Source: Cycas panzhihuaensis
Lineage: Eukaryota; Cycadophyta
NCBI GenBank assembly: GCA_023213395.1
Contig: CM041465.1
Span: 187,495,741 to 187,559,740, forward strand
DNA: 64,000 bases
Direction of reading: 5' to 3'
Positions 37,316 through 49,339 of the stretch are shown here, one piece after another; the first letter of the stretch is position 1; the number at the start of each line of letters is the position of its first letter. Both the position numbers and the translations under genes were made by a program. Below the pieces are notes generated by a model, which did no database searches, was not told the DNA's origin, and was given only the letters and a program-made list of their open reading frames with translations.

Positions 37316-38370
37316 TGATCCCAAAAGAGCTTAGTTTGGTGAAGAAATCAATTATCAATCTTTCCTCCTTGAGATCCTGGGAGTTAGTGTAGAAAGCTCA
37401 ATAACATCAAAACAACAATGAGCCCATGAAAGGAAAATTCTACACCAAATCAATTATACTTGACATTGATCCAAAAGTATGAGGAGTAATACTTTTATTA
37501 AACCATGAAAATCTCCATTTAATGGTGGAGAAATCAACTAGAAAAAGAATGGTAAAATTACAAGGAATAAATGTTACAATTATACCATAAGGGGGACTCC
37601 AACCCTCCAAATGCTTCTCCAAGGATGCTTCCCAAGTCAAGTCTCCAAGAACCACCTCTCTAACCTATAGAAGGGCTCAATTTATAGAAAGAAACCTGAA
37701 TTGCATGTTTAACAAGCGGCAATCATGCAAGTATAACCACTAACCACCAGAATGCATGTTGTCCAAGTGGCCTTCATATAATTCTTAAAATGTTACAGCT
37801 TGTAATAGATCTTAACGTACTCCAATTTGGCTCAAATTTGGTACACGTCTAGGAACGCATGTCCCCTCATCTTCCTCAAATTTTCAACTCATTTGGATGT
37901 CATTTGACAGCATTTTTATTCATTTAATAATAATATGTATTTGCTATTTTTCTGCTGTCCAAGTGGCCTTCATGCAATTCTTAAAAGTTGCGGCTTGTAA
38001 CTGACCTTAACGGACTCCAATTCAGCTCAAATTTGGTACACGTATAGAAACGCATGTCTTCTCCGCTTCCTCAAAATTTTACCTCATGTGGATGTCATTT
38101 GGCCATGTTTCTATGCATATAATGATAATATATATTTTCTGTTTTTTTCTGCTAGCTGTGGGATTAATTTTTATGCAAAGACAAGGCTTGAACTCTAATC
38201 AAATGATATTTTCTGAACCCCACCTTTTGTACACATCTAGTGGGATGTGTCTTATCTCTTTAAACAAAATTTCATAGAATTTTGATACCATTTGGCCATA
38301 TCTCTTTTAGTTATGCCAATGCCTAGCATTTTCCGCATCCTGTAAACATATGGTAGATCCTCCTGGATCA
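37316..38370 (-). mobile_element. E9: solo LTR in the E6 integrase
   Basis: A 1055-bp insertion with ends TGATCC and GGATCA, flanked exactly by CTCTA (37311-37315, 38371-38375). The E6 integrase frame (NGILE then RKNHTM) is restored when it is skipped. Read on the minus strand it has TCTATAAATTGAGCC (about 37682) as a TATA box, then AATAAAAG (about 37495) as a possible polyA signal, as an LTR would. There is no interior, so a solo LTR from LTR-LTR recombination is the simplest reading. A short non-autonomous element is the alternative. Confidence 0.82.
37758..38152. repeat. tandem repeat of about 198 bp in the E9 U3 region
   Basis: Two adjacent diverged copies, each starting TGTCCAAGTGGCCTTCAT and ending TTTTCTGC, at about 37758-37955 and 37956-38152. 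A more degenerate third copy can be followed to about 38310 (GGTACACGT.. and ATGTCATTTGGCCAT.. recur as TTGTACACATCT and ATACCATTTGGCCAT). They lie upstream of the TATA box in LTR orientation. Confidence 0.82.
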
Positions 38371-38375
38371 CTCTA

Positions 38376-39509
38376 AAATACCATTTTGTTTTGGGGTATA
38401 TGAAATAGTAAACTTTCGTTTTACACCATGGTCCTGGCAGAATTGATTTAACACATGATTGTCGTATTCCTTGCCATTATCACTTCTCAATGTTTTAATC
38501 TTTTTATCACTTTAATTTTCAACACTTGCTTTCCAATCACAGAAGGAGTCAAACACTTCTAACTTGTTTTTTAGGAAATATACCCAGGCCTTCCTGGTGT
38601 AGCCTTCTATAAACACTAAGGTATATCGAGCTCCAGATATTGAAGGCTTTGGGAGTGGTCCCATCATGTCTATATGTACAAGCTCAAGCTTCTCCTTGGC
38701 TCTCGAAGCATTGTCCCAAGCAAATGATAGCGATGATGCTTCCCATACATACACCCTTCACAAACATTGTCTGAACATGAAACAGATGGAATCCTTCCAC
38801 CGTTCTCAACCTTTTCGGTAGTGCGATGCTTTTGTAATTATTTAAGGTGACCCAGGCAATCATGCCACAACTTACTCACATCATCTGCACTGGCAACAAA
38901 AACATAGGACTTTTTTTTGGGATTGAAACTTTTCAGACACCCAAAAATTATCTCTAACTCTCCCAGTAGCAATGATAGAGAAATTCTATTTAGGATCCTT
39001 AATCAGAAATCTATCTTTATAAATCTCCACTTCCATTCCTTGTTTGCAGATTTCTCGGGCTGAAAGTAAATTCAATTGCATCTTGGGTAAATAATAGTCC
39101 CCTTTAAACTTACTACCTGTCAATGATACATTGCCAACACCTTCAATCGGTAATGCGTGAGCATCTCCAAGGATAATCTTAGTACCACTATGATCTGCAC
39201 TCCATGCATCAAATTTTTGCTTCTAGAAAGAGATGTGCTTCTACACTTCAGAGTCCAATATACAGTAGTCTATTCCAAGTGATGAACCAATGCCCTTTGG
39301 TCTAGTGCCAATGATAGTTTCAACAATCCGATAGCCATAAATTGCTTTTCCTAAAGTCATACACGTTCTTTGTGGTCAAGCGGGACCACATCCACTTCCG
39401 CCTTAGTTATCGCTCGGAGTTGATTTACCATCAATATTAACTTTATGTTAGCCTTCCATTTGCCAAAGTTATTGCCATTAAAGATAGCTTTTGGCATCAA
39501 ACGATCCAT
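38376..39509 (-). pseudogene. E6 gag, protease and integrase N-terminal half
   Basis: The start at 39509 reads MDRLMPKAIFNGNNFGKWK, similar to E3 Gag. Gag is reduced to about 65 codons and joins the protease/pre-integrase region directly (IILGDAHALPIEGVGNVSL, YYLPKMQLNLLSA), so a deletion is likely. No zinc knuckle remains. The integrase core spans about 38376-38754 with the catalytic Asp in VHIDMMGP and RSDNGKEY. It breaks at E9 just before the Glu-containing RKN block. Confidence 0.85.
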
Positions 39510-40802
39510 CTCGAGAAACAAGCTTCAAAAGTGAGTTAATATAACCAAACTACTAGACTTAGGCTTCTAGATAATACCCACTAGGGCACTCTAAACAATG
39601 GTTATGCAAGCTAGAACCGCCCACCAATAGTCATCCCCTCATCAACGAGCTTCAATATCATTCTCAAAATGCTCAAAAGAGGCTTAAAAAATGACTCAAA
39701 ATACCTTAGAATATGCTTCACCCAAAAGAGATTATCTCACAACAGTGGCTATGTAATCCTACAAGTTAGGTCCAATCAAAGATGGCTCAAAAAAGATCTC
39801 CAAAAGACTTCACAAAGTTTAAAATATCAATAATATAAAAGATCAATGGTATACAAGGCTTTTATAATGTTCACTTTATGTGGAATATGCCAACAAGCAT
39901 ATTCCAAAGGTTACAGTTGTTTATAAGTTCCGCACGCCTTATCGCACATGTTTAAAATCCAAATAACACATGTAAATCTCATTGACTAAGGCTTAGACTA
40001 TATAAAATATATCAAACAACCTTGTTTGATATTTCCTTAATCAACCAAAGCCACTTCTTAAGGCGTGGCTATAGCATGACCAACGCAGATCCACCGAACA
40101 TAGACAGACTCCCCAACACCACGCGACTGGTAAAATCAAACTTGACACAGTCTAAAAAAACATACAAAAGGCTCTTGGTCCCATTCCAACTATCAATGAC
40201 ACTCATAGATGCAAAAGAAAGGGGCTGCACACTTACACAATTCGCCCACCTTCAACATTTAGCCATACACACCAACAAATCTCGATACAACCACAAATAC
40301 TGCTCAACAATCTTAATAAGGACAAAAAGCCACCATTATAGGATGCAATCTTGCCCTTAGGTAAGATATTTGTCTTCTTTGATGTAAAATGGCAATTTTC
40401 AATGTAAAAAACAATGGTGCTTTGTTAAGAAAAAAAACTAACTTACTTGTGTGATGCATGGCTGCCTTACTACTACTAAATCTCCATTAGAACATGCTCC
40501 GCTAGCCTCAAACAGTCCCACAGTTCACCAACCAACTTCGGATGACCCCAAACGAGCCAACTCACTCCATGAAAATGGATTGCACGTCTAAATTTTGACC
40601 CCAACAGTTCCTTAACCTTGTTGATAAGTGAGTTTTACCTCCTCAACTACCCTTGATTGTTGTGCCTGCTCTTGACAGTTGTTGGAGAAGATAAGTCCTC
40701 AAGAAATTCTTGGGTTCTGACGGCATCACCTAGCAACCAATGATCTCATAGCTCTACCCAACTATAGCCTCCGTTATGTAGGACCATTCAACTCTAATAC
40801 CA
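39510..40802 (-). other. E6 leader
   Basis: About 1.3 kb of untranslated leader between the E6 5' LTR and gag. No coding sequence is recognised. A 112-codon plus-strand stretch (40022-40360) has no family features and is taken as chance. The right end carries the primer site complement AACTCTAATACCA. Confidence 0.7.
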
Positions 40803-41147
40803 TGTTAAGAAACGTGAATGAACTCATACATGTTTACGCTCACAAAATCTTTTACCATACACAACAAGCAAACAAGATAAACACAGAAAAAAGTTGCATA
40901 GTGCACAGGATTTATGTGGGAAACCCTTTCGAGGAAAAACTCACCACAAAGATCTGTCGATCACATTGATTACCACATGATTGATATGAATATACAAGGG
41001 CTCTAAGATATTTATAATCTTTCCAAGAGGTGTCAACTGACAAGGGTTGTGATCCTCCATGTAACTTGGACCATTTTGTTAATCACACTAGTTAAACCAC
41101 CATATTAACATTAACAAGCGACCTAACAAACAACTACCACACTAACA
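40803..41147 (-). repeat. E6 5' LTR
   Basis: The 345-bp partner of 28796-29140, TGTTAAGAAACG...ACTAACA, followed by the TSD ATTTT. Confidence 0.94.
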
Positions 41148-42639
41148 ATTTTGTTGAGAAAGTTTACATGTCTTAAATGGATAAGTGTGGCTTCTCGCTT
41201 CAAGACATGCAAATGTGGCCTCCATGATTGGCTTCCCCATGGTTTCCACACCAAATACAACCTTACACATACTTCACACTTCTCCAAATTGCATCGCTAA
41301 TGTTTCTATTCTTCGAAAAACACCCCTGAAGCTTCTTTTGGCTACTTGGGATTTCACTAGTTTTATGATTGTGATATTTTGCATTGTATGACTTATTACA
41401 TGGCCCACACATTCACACGTGTCCCCCATGCTTTGCTCTACTTTAATAAGCTCTTCCACGACCTCTACATCTTCGCCTGTGGCTTGAAATTACTTTAGCA
41501 GGCTTTTCATTCACCTTTAATGGCTTTCAAGCTCTTCCATGACCTTTAAACAACTCTCACACAACTTCAAACGACTTGCATGGCCTTCAAAACACTTCTT
41601 TATAAGCTTCATATGACATCACATAGCTTCTCATGGGCTTCAAGCCTCATGTGGCCTTGAAGTGGCCTCATATGTTTCATATGGAGCTCACCGTTGCTCA
41701 AACAACCTTCAAATGACTTTCTATGAGCTCTATTAGCTTTGTAACTGCCATATAGATGGCCAACATCTTCACTCTTTACAAGCTCTAAACATACTTTGCT
41801 TGCCTTTGTATAACTTGATTATACAATGCTCACACTTCATATGTGGCCTCCATGTTTTCAAACATAGCTTCACATACTCTAGACATGGCTTTTATACAAC
41901 CCTTCAAAGCCATGTAGCCCTCACTACACATCACAAACACCTTACACACAACCCAACACAATATATCATGCAATGCAATGGCAACCCGCACATCAACGAA
42001 AGCTTCATGTAGTTCAAACAACTCATACACCTTTCAACAAACTTTGTATGGATGCCCACACATTATTTGCAGTGCTCCACTTCAACCGTGGTGCTCCAAA
42101 CATCTTTAAACACCTCCAAATGCCTCTCACGATGAATTCTTGCTTTAGATTGCTTCAAAAATCTCACTTGGTGCTTGCGTTGCTTCAAATTACTTTGTAC
42201 AAGTCTAAAATACATTGTATGTTGCTTTGCATGTTGCTTGTGCGTTGGATTACTTCTCCACGGGTTTTACACTTCATATGTTGCTCAACATCAATAAGTA
42301 ATGGCTTTTTGCAGCTCCACACTGCTCTATGATGCTTGCATGGCATCTTCATGGTGTTCCAACATAATGCATATTATTTATGGCTTTGTATTGACTTGAC
42401 TATGGCTTAACAAATGAATTTGCTCTTTTATTTTGAATTCAAATGGAGAATATCCCTTTATGGGCAACAGTTGCAACATTTGTAAAGCTCCTGTGCAATT
42501 TAAAGAACGTTTGAATAATAAATATAATTTATACTAAAGTTTATAAAACTTCTACTTTTGCCCTATGAAAGCACACTTCTCAAGGGAGTCACTATCTGGT
42601 AGTGTAGTTAGGGTTTGGTTAACATAGCAATGTTATCAT
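41148..42639 (-). repeat. E5 interior: degenerate GGCTTCATATG quasi-repeat
   Basis: From 41160 to about 42480 the sequence is a drifting series of related words (TGGCCTCCATG, GGCTTCAAGCCTCATGTGG, GCTTCATATGAC, TGGCCTTGAAGTGG) with no fixed period. It continues the texture of 28240-28790 across E6. No retrotransposon protein is visible on either strand. 42480-42639 is plain AT-rich sequence at the edge of E11. Confidence 0.55.
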
Positions 42640-43308
42640 GGATCACACATATTCCATACTACTAATCATCATCATACCATATATTTCCATATAACTTGTT
42701 ACTTCATTAAGCAATATCATTGTCAAATGTCTTTTACGTCATGCAGGGAGGGTTGGGGGGGGGGTGGTGGGGGATGTTCCACATGTGTTCCAACATAATA
42801 TTCCATACATAAACTCGACTATCACACACCATAATATAGACTCAATGACTCGACTTTCATCATTGGAATGGTCAAAGAATGACAATAAATACACTATGTG
42901 TACCTTTTTGAGGAATGTTTGAGACTTTTGGTCATAATTGTACCTTTTGATGACACATTATACCTTTTTACTTAATACACATTAATTATGCCTCTTAACA
43001 CCTTTTTTCATCTATATGATTGTACGACCATATCACTTAGGATGATGTTAGTATCCCTTGAATGTACGATTTTGATTTGGGCATGCATTCCAAACTGTGT
43101 TGTGTTTTTGGAACACTACCTGTCATGCATTCCCCTAGAGCTTTGTTTTGGCCTTTTCCACTAATTTTTGGCATGTGTTCCACCATACGTCCATTTGTTG
43201 ATGCATTCTTAAATTCCTCAAGTTAGGATAAGCATGCATTCCTACATTTTCATTGTCCAAAATTGCCCAAATATCGAATTTTACCCAAACATCTATTTTG
43301 GCTCAACA
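42640..43308 (-). repeat. E11 3' LTR-like region
   Basis: Aligns in part to the E10 LTR (CACACATATTCC..., TTCATTAAGCAATA...). It ends GGCTCAACA where E10 has CCGGTCAACA. It carries the word TGCATTCC at 43084, 43126 and 43235. A G-rich run at 42746-42773 could form a quadruplex. The partner LTR is absent, so the left boundary is a guess. Confidence 0.55.
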
Positions 43309-43466
43309 AAAAGGGTTGAGCATCCTTGCTCAATTCAAAATTTCAAACCTTTTTATTTTGCTTCTCCCTTCACTCTCTATCAAGGCTCCTCTTGCTATCC
43401 TGGATTTGTTGTAGCTTTACTTGTTTTCAGTATGTCTTCATTGATTTGGGTGAGGGTGGTTCTAAT

Positions 43467-43821
43467 TACATCCTTCTCCTTTCTTTCAAAGTGGCATTTT
43501 TTGCTTTGTAACTTGCCTCCATCTCTTGCACCATTCAGATGATCTGTTGGGTCTTCCCCTCCATAGATATTGGTTGTAGTGAAGATGTTTCCCTTATTTC
43601 ACTAATGGGAGGGAATTCTTCTTTGGCTGGTACCCACTCCTCCAACTAGGGCTTCAACTCCAATTCTTCCTCTTTTGCTGCTTTCTCTTGCCTTTTCACC
43701 ACATGTTTGGAGTGGCAGTGAATAGGGCTACCCGACGCTTCTTGTAGCCACTTTAGTATCCTTCCCATCTCCTTTTTCACTTTCCTTCTGACCTCCATGT
43801 CTTGAGCATTTTTTAGAAATA
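43467..43821 (-). pseudogene. E11 ORF3, C-terminal part
   Basis: Minus strand: MEVRRKVKKEMGRILKWLQE matches E10 ORF3 (PEVKRRVQKQMSKVLKWLQQ), followed by a Lys/Glu-rich stretch and a possible coiled-coil. Similarity continues in another frame to TTLTQINED, which in E10 lies after the present stop codon. The N-terminal part is at 49345-49997. Confidence 0.78.
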
Positions 43822-44291
43822 TGTAGTGATAAGATTTTCTAGGATCCTGAGTATCTACTAGATAAGACTCAATACAAATAATGTGTAGCAAGTGACAACA
43901 AAATATGCTTAAACTGCAACAATAAATGAATAAAAAGAAGGTTGTCCAAGTCAAAATAAAAGGGAAATAAATGAGAAAGGTATCACCAGATATAAAGTAA
44001 TTAAATATTAGTTAAATATAGTATTAGAGCCAAGTTAATGCTCCCTCTTTGAGGTGAGGTAGCCTCTGAATACTGTGGCCCAAAGACCGAGTTTTTTCTG
44101 CCTTAAAGGCCAAAAGCCTCTTACCAAATTAGTGCTAAGTTGGGGAGAAATGAGGCCCTAGGTTCCTTTATATAGTTGGATTTCTTCCTCCATATAGAAG
44201 TCAGCCAAGACAATTTGAGATATTAACTTGAATAACCCATGTAGGTTACTATCTCTAAGTTGGCCAAGACTGAGTGAATTGGTTCACTACA
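43822..44291 (-). repeat. E12 3' LTR
   Basis: A 470-bp LTR matching 48858-49339 (482 bp). The partner has an extra stretch near 49290 (GACCATAATATTG). TTATATAG near 44170 is a possible TATA region on the complementary strand. Confidence 0.93.
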
Positions 44292-44329
44292 TGTCCCACA
44301 ACTCAAAAACATGCTTTTCTCTCAAAGCA

Positions 44330-47300
44330 TGGGTAAATTGGGATGTTGTTGCAGCCATGCTTCAGACTCCCAAGCGGCATCCTCTGTATCTAAAGTCTTC
44401 CATTTTATGAGGAACTCCTAGATTCTTCTAGCACGTAGTTCTCTTGTCCTTGTCTATAAAATCCCTTCGGGTTCAATATTCATCTTCCCCTCGTTGTCTA
44501 ATTCTGGAATTGTTGTCTAAGGGATTAATTTCTCACCTATCTTCTTCTTCAAACTGGACATGTGGAAGACATGAATTTTGCTTTATGGGTTTAGGAGAAG
44601 GCGATATGCTACTTCCCCGATCATTTCTTTGAGTTGGTATGGTTCGTAAAACCATGGTGCTAATTTCTATTTATTCGTTTGCTGCATTGATACTTGCTTA
44701 TAAGGTTGAAGTCTAAGAAAGACCCAATATCCTACTTCAAAACTCCTCTTTGTTCTTTTTGCATATGCTTGTTGTTTCATCCTACTCCTTGCGGTATTTA
44801 GATTATCTTTTAATATTTGTATTGTTAACTCTACCTGCTCATACTATTCATGGACTAATTGAACCTATGATACTTTTGTCCAGGTGAGTATAGATGGAGG
44901 TTTATATCCATATAATGCTTGGAATGATAGCATTTTAGTTGACATATGGTATGTGGTATTATACCACCATTGTGCTAAGTGGAGCCACTTTTGCCAATGG
45001 TTTTGTTTGCCTGAGAAGAAATTTCACAGGTATCCTTCTAAACACTTGTTTATTGCCTCAGTTTGCCCATCCATTTGTGGGTGATAAGCAATGCTCATAT
45101 GTATTTTTGTTCCTACCAACTTGAAAAGATCTTGCCAAAAATGGCCAATCAATTTTGGGTCTCTATCGCTAACTATAATCTTTGGAAACCCATGCAATCG
45201 ATGTATTTCTTTCATGTATACTTCCACAATTTGAATTGCCTTTGCCATAGTTTGCGTCCCCCTAAAATGCACATATTTCATAAGTCCGCCCACTACTATG
45301 AAGATAGCATCCTTTCATTCTAATCATGAGAGCCCTATAATGAAATCCATAGAAATTTCTTCCGATTTTTGAGTTGGGATATGTAGAGGTTGTAACAATC
45401 CTAGGCTTTTCACGCACTCACCTTTGTTATGTTTATAAATCTCACATTTTGATACCTTTTTTAGGATGTATGCCTTCATCCCCTTCCAATAAAAAGAATT
45501 CCTTATTTTCTGATAAATTTTATCAATTCCTGTGTCCTCCTGTAAGTGATGAATGAGCCTCATCTACTACGATCTCCTTTACTTTGGACTTTGTTGGGAC
45601 AAATATCTTTCCTTTCCATAAGATCAATTCTCCATGTAGCTCAAACATCAACATCTTTTGGGTTTGTATACCTTCTAACAACTTCTATAAGAATGGATAG
45701 CCCTTGTATTCTATACTCAATTCTTGTGTCCAATCGGGGGTTGCTACTATTACTGCCTTGAGAGATATTTCCCCATTGTTCTCTTCTAGTAGCCATGACA
45801 AGGCATCTGTTATGTCATTCTCTTTTTCTGTTTTGTATTTGATACTAAAATTAAATGTTTGTAACTTGCTCACCCATTTTTGTTGTTCATCTAACAACAT
45901 TTCCTGATTCAAGAAATATTTTAAATTGCCGTGATCTATTCAAACTATGAATTTGTTTATGAGCAGGTATTGCCTCCACTGCTGAATTGCATGCATTATC
46001 ACCAACATCTCTGTCATATATTGGTTTTAATTTTTCTCTGTTGTTCAGTTGCCTGCTTTCATATGCTATTGGTCAGGCCTTTTGCATTAGGATGACTCCA
46101 ATCCCAAATCCAAAAGCATCGTATTCTAAGATAAATGGTTGAGAAAAATCCGATATTGTGAAAACTAGTGTCGTAACCATTGCTCTTTTGAGGTCTTCAA
46201 AGGCTATCTCTACTAATGGGTTCCATCTGAACGCATCTTTCTTCGTAAGATCTATTTCTATTAGAGGTGTTGCAATATGGGTGTATCCCTTAATAAACTT
46301 CTGAAGGAAACTTGCTGCTCCTAAGAAGCTTCTTATCCTCATCACATTCTTTGGTGTTGGCCAATTGATAATAGCTTGTGTCTTTTTCGGGTCTGTCTTG
46401 ATTCCTTCCTTGGTAATGACGTGCCATAGATATTCCAACTCTTCTTTTGCAAAGGTACATTTTTCCATGTTCGCATATAATTGGTGTTTTTCCAAGATCA
46501 TCAAGACTGCCCAGATATGTTCTAGGTGTACTTCCCAAGTTTTGTCGTACATTAAGATATCATAAAAAAGACTAATATAAATTTTTGTAATAGTGGTTTG
46601 AGTATTGCATTCATGGTGCTTTGGAATATAGCGGGGGCATTCATTAGCCTGAATGGCATAACTTTGAACTCAAACAACCCTTCATGAGTGTGGAAAGTTG
46701 TTTTGTAAACGTCCTCTTCTTTGACACAGATCTGATAGTACTCAGATCTAAGATCAATTTTCATGACATATCTCACTCCATGAATTTAGTCGAGCAAATC
46801 ATCTATCCTAGGGATGGGGTAATGATTCTTTACTATCAATTTGTTTAACCTTCGATAGTCCACACACATCCTGTAGGATCTATACTTTTTAGAGTTCACC
46901 ACCACTAGTGATGCAAATAGGCTTGTACTACTGGCTATATGTCCTTGCGCTAGGAGTTCCCTTGTGATAATTTCATTCTCCTTTCTTAGGTGATGCGGGT
47001 TTTTATATGGCTGTATGTTTACCAATGCTGCTCCTAGTACTAGCTAAATCGCATGTTGATGTTCACAGTGGGGAGGAAGCCCTTGAGGTTCCTTAAATAT
47101 CAAACTGTGCTCATTTAGAATTTCTTGTACTTTGGGTGGAACATCTTCTACTGTTATTCTATAACATGTTAATATGTACACTAAAGGATTTTTCTTCAAT
47201 ATTTTCTCCATCCAGTGTGAGGATACCAATTGTACCAGTGGTGTAGTGGGTGCTCGAACCTTGTATTTTTGTCCTTGTTGGTAGAATCACGTGAATCATG

Positions 47301-48800
47301 ACATATAGTTTGTAACTATATTCCCTAGTGTTTGTTACCACTGAATGCCTAAGACTAAATCCATGCCTCCAATTGGCATTGCGAACATGCATGTTGTTAC
47401 TGAATAGTTCTTGATTTGTAGATTTACGGACTTGCAGTACCCTCCACATGGGGTAGTTTTTCCATTTGCAATGGACACCTAGAATGTATTTAATGGTTGG
47501 ATTTCCAGTCCCAATTTCTTTGTTGTGGCTTGGTTGATTAAATTATGGGTGCTGCCACTATCTACTAGAATTGCTATTGGAGCTCCTTTAATCATCCCTT
47601 GGAACCTGAGGGTTTGAAATGTGACTTGTTGGCCTGTAATGGCTTGTAAGGAAATTTGTACGTTCTCGGTGTCCACTTCCAAGAGTTGGTCTACTTCGGC
47701 TTCTTCTTCTAGAATTTCCTTGTCTTTATTGTTAATCATGAACACCTCTTTTGTTGGACACTGGCATTCTCGGTTCCATTTTCCCCCGCACTTGAAGCAT
47801 GTCCCCTTTTTGAAATGTTCATCTCTTGAAATTCTGTTCATATCATTCGAACTTTTTAATGCTAATGGTGGGTCTACCTTTGTACTTAACTTTATCCCAT
47901 TTGGGTTTGACCCCTAGTGTTGGTATGTATTTGGCTCATATTTGCTCATTCCACTTTAATGTTTTTGGCCAATTTAATCATGTGTTGAATATTTATTGGA
48001 TTCATGTCTTTGATGCAAAACCTAATTGGTCCCTTTAAACCATTGATGTAAGTTTCCATGAAACACTATGCTAGTATTCTCTTTGAAACAAGGCATTAAA
48101 GTCCCTGAAATTGCTCTGTGTATTCCTGTATTGATCCTGTTTGTTGTAGCCGCATTAGTTGGTCAAAGTAGTTCGTACTCCATGAGTCTTCGTCCTGATT
48201 AATCCCCTTTTCAAATATTTCCAAGATCCTTGGACCCCTATGTTGATCTTCTTCCACCAATAGAACCATTGTAATGCCCTTCCATATAAATGAAGTGTTG
48301 CTATTGAGATCTTATCCTTGTCATCTAATCCACAAACCTTGAAATATGTCTCCATCTATAGTAACCAGCTTCTAATGTCCCTTGATCTATCTGGATCAAA
48401 CTTTTCTAATGAAAGTTTGGTTCCCTTGAGTCCATGAACTGACTGTGTGTTTTTTGGTCCTCTTCTCTCAAATGTTATCCCTTTGTATCTGTTGGGATTT
48501 CCATGGTTGATGAGTTTGTCTTATGTGTCATATTCCCCTAGCTTCTCTATGCCTAATGATTCTTCGTCTTCCATTGTTATCTCAGCTCTATGAAACTGAG
48601 AAGGCTCTCTGAAAGTTTTCATCCACCCACTTATTTGTTCAACAAGACTTTTTATGCTGTTATTCAATTCTTCTAGCTTCTTGTCTGTCCCCTCGATCTG
48701 TTTTGGGGTTTGATTCACCATTTTATTGGGGAGGATTGTTCCCAACCTAGGTTCCTTCTCTTGGGGGGGGGGGGGGGGGGGGGAGGGGAGAATTTGGCTG
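44330..48800 (-). pseudogene. E12 gag-pol polyprotein, dead
   Basis: Gag starts near 48800 after a proline run encoded by a poly-G/C tract. A CFKCGGKWN knuckle (47780) lacks the usual His. Protease has D-S-G-S (LVDSGSTHNL, about 47560). RT spans 47025-46073; the YxDD box is broken by a single-base deletion at about 46560 (FF, then DD out of frame). RNase H is near 45690-45960. The integrase zinc region (45324-45563) and core (SDRDPKLIGHFW, AYHPQMDGQTEA; 45024-45293) follow. A GPY/F region (PLKEMIGEVAYRL-like) and a chromodomain (QEFLIKWKTLDTEDAAWES, 44340-44440) end the protein. Multiple stops and frameshifts. Confidence 0.9.
48763..48783. repeat. G21 homopolymer in E12 gag
   Basis: Twenty-one consecutive G, followed by AGGGG. 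On the coding (minus) strand this is a C run giving consecutive Pro codons. Its length is likely variable and any consensus may be unreliable. Confidence 0.9.
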
Positions 48801-48857
48801 CTGATTTTTCCGTTTTTCCCTTTGAATTCCCGCTTTGAATGAAGCACTAATACTGCT

Positions 48858-49339
48858 TGTAGCGACAAGATTCACTAGGATCCCAAGTATTTGCTAGATA
48901 AGACTCACAATACAAATAATATACAACAAGTGACAACAAAATATGCTTAAACTGCAATAATAATTAAATAAAAAGAAGGTTGTCCAAGTCAAAATAAAAG
49001 GAAAATGAATGAGCAAGGTATCACCAAATACAAAGTAATTAAATATCAATTAAATATAGTATTAGGGCCAAGTTAATGCTCCCTCTTCGAGATGAGGTAG
49101 CCTCTCAATACTGTTGCCCAAAGGACTGAGTTTTTGCTACCTTAAAGGCCAAAAACCTCTTGCTAAATTAGTACTAGGATGGGGAGAAATGAGGCCCTAG
49201 GTTCCCTTATATAGTTGGATTTCTTCCTACATATAGAAGCCAACTAAGACAGTTTGAAATATTAACTTGAATAATCCATGTAGGTTGACCATAATATTGT
49301 TTCTAAGTCAGCCAAGATTGAGTGAATTGGTTCACTACA
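48858..49339 (-). repeat. E12 5' LTR
   Basis: The 482-bp partner of 43822-44291, TGTAGCGACAAG...GGTTCACTACA, with the TSD AAATA on its right. Confidence 0.93.

Larger units (their letters stand above)
28796..41147 (-). mobile_element. E6: copia element containing E7, E8 and E9
   Basis: A minus-strand element with two 345-bp LTRs (28796-29140, 40803-41147), both TGTTAAGAAAC...ACTAACA on the plus strand. ATTTT flanks it exactly (28791-28795, 41148-41152). The primer site on the minus strand below 40803 reads TGGTATTAGAGTTG, slightly decayed. The polypurine tract is TAAGGAGGGA at 29141-29150. Three later insertions split its pol: E9 in integrase, E8 and E7 in RT. Without them it is about 5.4 kb. 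Confidence 0.94.
43822..49339 (-). mobile_element. E12: Ty3/gypsy chromovirus inside E11 ORF3
   Basis: A 5.5-kb minus-strand element with LTRs 43822-44291 and 48858-49339, TGTAG...CACTACA on the plus strand. AAATA flanks it exactly (43817-43821, 49340-49344). The primer site on the minus strand below 48858 reads CAGTATTAGTGC, a decayed TGGTATCAGAGC. Domain order gag, protease, RT, RNase H, integrase, chromodomain is that of a gypsy chromovirus. The two sides of E12 carry consecutive codons of E11 ORF3. Confidence 0.94.

Noticed and set aside
40022-40360. 112-codon plus-strand ORF in the E6 leader
   Set aside because: No recognisable domain or conserved neighbour, low complexity in places, antisense to the element.
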